64,000 bases of DNA from Streptomyces glomeratus (GTDB lineage: Bacteria; Actinomycetota; Actinomycetes; Streptomycetales; Streptomycetaceae): contig NZ_JAKEEB010000002.1 in the NCBI RefSeq assembly GCF_021462825.1, positions 248,001-312,000 on the forward strand. Reading direction: 5' to 3'. Within the stretch, counting starts at the first letter, position 1. Every line of letters starts with the position of its first letter. Below the pieces are notes generated by a model that was not told the origin of the DNA, did no database searches, and saw nothing but the letters and a program-made list of their open reading frames with translations. Shown one piece after another: positions 61,886-64,000 of this stretch. A program made the translations under genes and the position numbers.

Positions 61886-62953
61886 TCAGCTGCGGCTGAC
61901 CACCACCGCGGTGAACGTGAACCCGCCGCCGCCGTTGAGCACGAGCGCGTAGCTCCCGGGCTCCAGCAGGTCCGTGCGGGCCAGGTCGGCGAGGGAGGCG
62001 TTGAGGTCGCCGGCCCCCACGTGCCCGGTGGCGCGGCCGAGGTCGAGCACCTCCGCGGGGGTGACCTCGGTCAGCGGCGGGATGTACGCCTCCGCCATCG
62101 CCTTGCTCCCCAGCCGGGGAATCACGGCATAGCGCAGCCGCGGGTCGTCGGCGGCGAGCCCGGCACCGGCCAGGCACTCCTCGACGACGGCACGGATACG
62201 GTCGGCCGCGGTCTTGAGGAAGAAGTCGACGCCGTACGTCTTGATGAAGGCGCGCTTGGTGCGCCGCACGTCGATCATCGGACTGTGGCCCATGGGCGTC
62301 GCGTTCAGCTCGTCGTCGCCCCGGTGCATCACCTCGAGTTCGGCGGCGACCCTGGTCGCCAGGGAGTGCAGCAGCAGGTCCGGCGCGAGCGCGTGGTCCG
62401 CCGCCGCTCCCCCGGACGGCCCGGTGACGCGGTGGACGAGGACCGCCGTGGCCGCGTCCCCGGCCGCCATGCCGTAGTCGCTGCGCCAGCGGTGCCAGCT
62501 CGGCATCAGGAACCGGTCGGCGGTCGTCACCAGCGCGGGCCCGGCGGCCGGGTCGCCCTGGAGGCGGCTCGCGGCCAGCTCGATCCCGACGGCACCGCCG
62601 TTGCACTGCTGGAGCAGTCCGATCGGCACGGCGCGGTGGGCGCCGATCCGCCGGGCCACGTAGTGCGGGGCCGACCAGGCGTCATGCCCCTGGTGGTGGA
62701 CGCTCGCGTGCAGCACCAGCGAGAGTTCGTCGGGCCGGGCTCCGGAGAGCGTCAGCGCCTGCGTGGCGGCCTCGACTGCCATGTCCGGCGGTGCGGTGTG
62801 CTCGCTGACGGGCAGTGCCGTGTAGCCGAGCTCGCGGGCGGTCCTGGCATCGATGTCACCGGCGGCCACGGCCTCCTCGACCGTCTGCCGCCGCTCCGGA
62901 TACCAGGCGGTGGCGGTCAGTCCGAGCGGTGAGTCCAGTCGCACGGCCGTCAC
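61886..62953 (-). CDS. divergent KASIII-like protein (paralogue of 49344-50387)
   Basis: 355 residues from GTG 62953, overlapping the stop of the AfsA-like gene (GTGA). It parallels the 49344 protein along its length: LVLHASVHHQGHDAWSAPHY, Cys in LLQQCNGGAVGIELAA, Arg in place of the FabH His (VIPRLGSKAM), and His in place of Asn (RATGHVGAGDLNAS). It lacks the standard condensing residues, so acyl transfer or another reaction is likely. Coupling to the AfsA-like gene suggests they act together. Confidence 0.85.
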   Translation of the reverse strand: MTAVRLDSPLGLTATAWYPERRQTVEEAVAAGDIDARTARELGYTALPVSEHTAPPDMAVEAATQALTLSGARPDELSLVLHASVHHQGHDAWSAPHYVARRIGAHRAVPIGLLQQCNGGAVGIELAASRLQGDPAAGPALVTTADRFLMPSWHRWRSDYGMAAGDAATAVLVHRVTGPSGGAAADHALAPDLLLHSLATRVAAELEVMHRGDDELNATPMGHSPMIDVRRTKRAFIKTYGVDFFLKTAADRIRAVVEECLAGAGLAADDPRLRYAVIPRLGSKAMAEAYIPPLTEVTPAEVLDLGRATGHVGAGDLNASLADLARTDLLEPGSYALVLNGGGGFTFTAVVVSRS

Positions 62954-63960
62954 CTGCCGTCCGCATCCGGGGCCGGCGGCGCCGGAAGTTCGGCGACGCC
63001 GACCGTGGCCGTGCAGAGGGAGGCGCCGTCCTGGAGGAAATCGACGGTGAAGCCGTCGCCGCCTGCGGACGTGACGGAGACCGTCACCGGGCTGTCCAGC
63101 TCCACGAAACGGCGGAACGTGGCGCCGAAGGCGTACGCGTACCGTCGCTGCGCGGGCGCCCCCGAGGCCAGGACCGCGGCCTGGCGCGCCGCCTCCATGA
63201 GCGCCATCGCGGGCACGTGGTCCAGGGGGTGGTCGTACATCGCCGGGTGCCGCACCGGAACGTCGAGCACGGCACGCAGCGCCAGCCCGTCCCCGGGGTG
63301 CTCCACGTCGACCAGCACCACGTTCGCGGACCGCTCCCGGCCCACCAGCGCGGGCTGCACGGGGGTGCCCGCGCGTGCGGCCGGCATGTCGGAGGAGAGC
63401 GGAGGAACGTCGCCCCGGCTCTTCGCGCGGTGCGCCCCGTAGCCGTCGCGGCTGAGGTATCCGGCCACGATGGTGCTCGTCCCGGCCCGCCGCCCGTCGA
63501 CGGCGAACACGCACTCCAGCGTGGCGGCCAGCAGCCTGCTGCCGCGCCGCTTGAGGTCACGGGCGGTGACCTCGACCACCAGCTCGTCCGGTGCGTCGCC
63601 ACGGGCCCGCAGCGCCCGCAGATCCGTGAACTCGGTCGTCCAGTCGCTGATCAGGAACGACGTGTCGTACGAGACGCCAAGCCACTGGTGCGCCACGACG
63701 GTCACCGCCTGACGGGCGGCCTCCAGCAGGAACAGCGGGTCCAGCAGCTCGGGCCGCTGCGTGTGGTCGTTGTAGTAGCTGTGCGCGCGGGGTGCCTGGA
63801 CGGCGACGGCGAACGTCTCCTCGCCGAGCCGTGCCGCGTCCGTGACGAAGACCTCCATGAGGGCCCGGCGGTGCACCAGTACCCGGTCCATCGAACGCTG
63901 GTAGGCGAGTTCGGCCGCGGCCGGAGCGGTCTCCGGCCGCTCCTGCTCAGCAATGGTCAT
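62950..63960 (-). CDS. AfsA/ScbA-like A-factor biosynthesis hotdog protein
   Basis: 336 residues, ATG 63960. Two tandem AfsA repeats: residues about 25-150 (VHRRALMEVFVTDAARLGEE, then PLFLLEAARQAVTVVAHQWL) and about 205-320 (HPAMYDHPLDHVPAMALMEA with AARQAAVLASG). AfsA enzymes join a beta-ketoacyl group to dihydroxyacetone phosphate, the first step to gamma-butyrolactones and related furans. Unusually it heads an operon with its own ACP and ketosynthases rather than standing beside a butyrolactone receptor gene. Its role might differ (for example a dehydratase-like hotdog), as no receptor gene is in view. Confidence 0.92.
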   Translation of the reverse strand: MTIAEQERPETAPAAAELAYQRSMDRVLVHRRALMEVFVTDAARLGEETFAVAVQAPRAHSYYNDHTQRPELLDPLFLLEAARQAVTVVAHQWLGVSYDTSFLISDWTTEFTDLRALRARGDAPDELVVEVTARDLKRRGSRLLAATLECVFAVDGRRAGTSTIVAGYLSRDGYGAHRAKSRGDVPPLSSDMPAARAGTPVQPALVGRERSANVVLVDVEHPGDGLALRAVLDVPVRHPAMYDHPLDHVPAMALMEAARQAAVLASGAPAQRRYAYAFGATFRRFVELDSPVTVSVTSAGGDGFTVDFLQDGASLCTATVGVAELPAPPAPDADGR

Positions 63961-64000
63961 GCCCGATTCCGTTCGTCGGTGGGTTCGTCAGGGCAGCCCC

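Overview
The window is a piece of a high-GC actinobacterial chromosome, almost certainly Streptomyces. The evidence is the very GC-rich third codon positions, frequent GTG starts, many secreted and regulatory genes, a SARP-type regulator carrying a rare TTA codon, an AfsA-type butyrolactone enzyme, and families typical of Streptomyces (SCO2400-like and SCO5918-like proteins, an ECF41 sigma factor). Gene calls rest on motifs read from the translated sequence. No database search was possible, so product names are family-level.

Region 1 (1-19.4 kb): after the 3' part of a respiratory-type Fe-S oxidoreductase comes an exopolysaccharide locus in several divergent transcription units. It has a polyprenyl-phosphate sugar-1-phosphate transferase, an alpha-toroid protein, an asparagine-synthase-like amidotransferase, a two-domain oxidoreductase, WecB and WecC (UDP-ManNAcA synthesis), an FkbM methyltransferase, a Wzx-like flippase, a Wzy-like polymerase/ligase, a GT4 glycosyltransferase and a WecG/TagA glycosyltransferase. 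Together they could build a ManNAcA-containing repeat on a lipid carrier, flip it and polymerise it. A Yip1-family membrane protein follows.

Region 2 (19.4-31.4 kb): a small secreted protein, a phosphoribosyltransferase, dcd, a zinc-ribbon protein and tRNA-Gly(CCC). Just behind the tRNA lies a broken tyrosine integrase. A second copy of the tRNA 3' end, its terminator and another integrase C-terminus lie 7 kb away. Between them sit an orphan gene with a truncated duplicate, two COG4705-like membrane proteins, a MerR-like regulator and a cold-shock set (CspA, DEAD-box helicase, CBS protein, SCO5918-like protein). I read this as the accretion scar of integrative elements at a tRNA. Beyond it are two related secreted proteins in a row with a sigma factor, divergent from a Ser/Thr kinase.

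Region 3 (31.4-45 kb): an ECF41 sigma factor with its NDH-2-like oxidoreductase, small orphan proteins, a large secreted NHL/Vgb-like repeat protein, a gene behind three tandem repeats, a Cys-free double-glycine-leader peptide divergent from an SCO2400-like protein, a frameshifted secreted-protein gene, a NarL-type two-component system and a DUF418-type membrane protein.

Region 4 (45-64 kb): an apparent natural-product cluster. Its core operon runs leftward with overlapping starts and stops: AfsA-like protein, divergent KASIII-like protein, ACP, FabF-like ketosynthase, FabG, FabH, SDR, FAD monooxygenase, HAD phosphatase. Around it are two aldo/keto reductases, two MFS exporters, a hotdog thioesterase, MarR, SARP and XRE regulators, and a secreted cupin coupled to a second KASIII-like gene. 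A dedicated fatty-acyl line feeding an AfsA enzyme, with a phosphatase nearby, suggests a butyrolactone-, butenolide- or furan-type product, possibly elaborated further. The product is not known and the cluster probably continues past the right edge.
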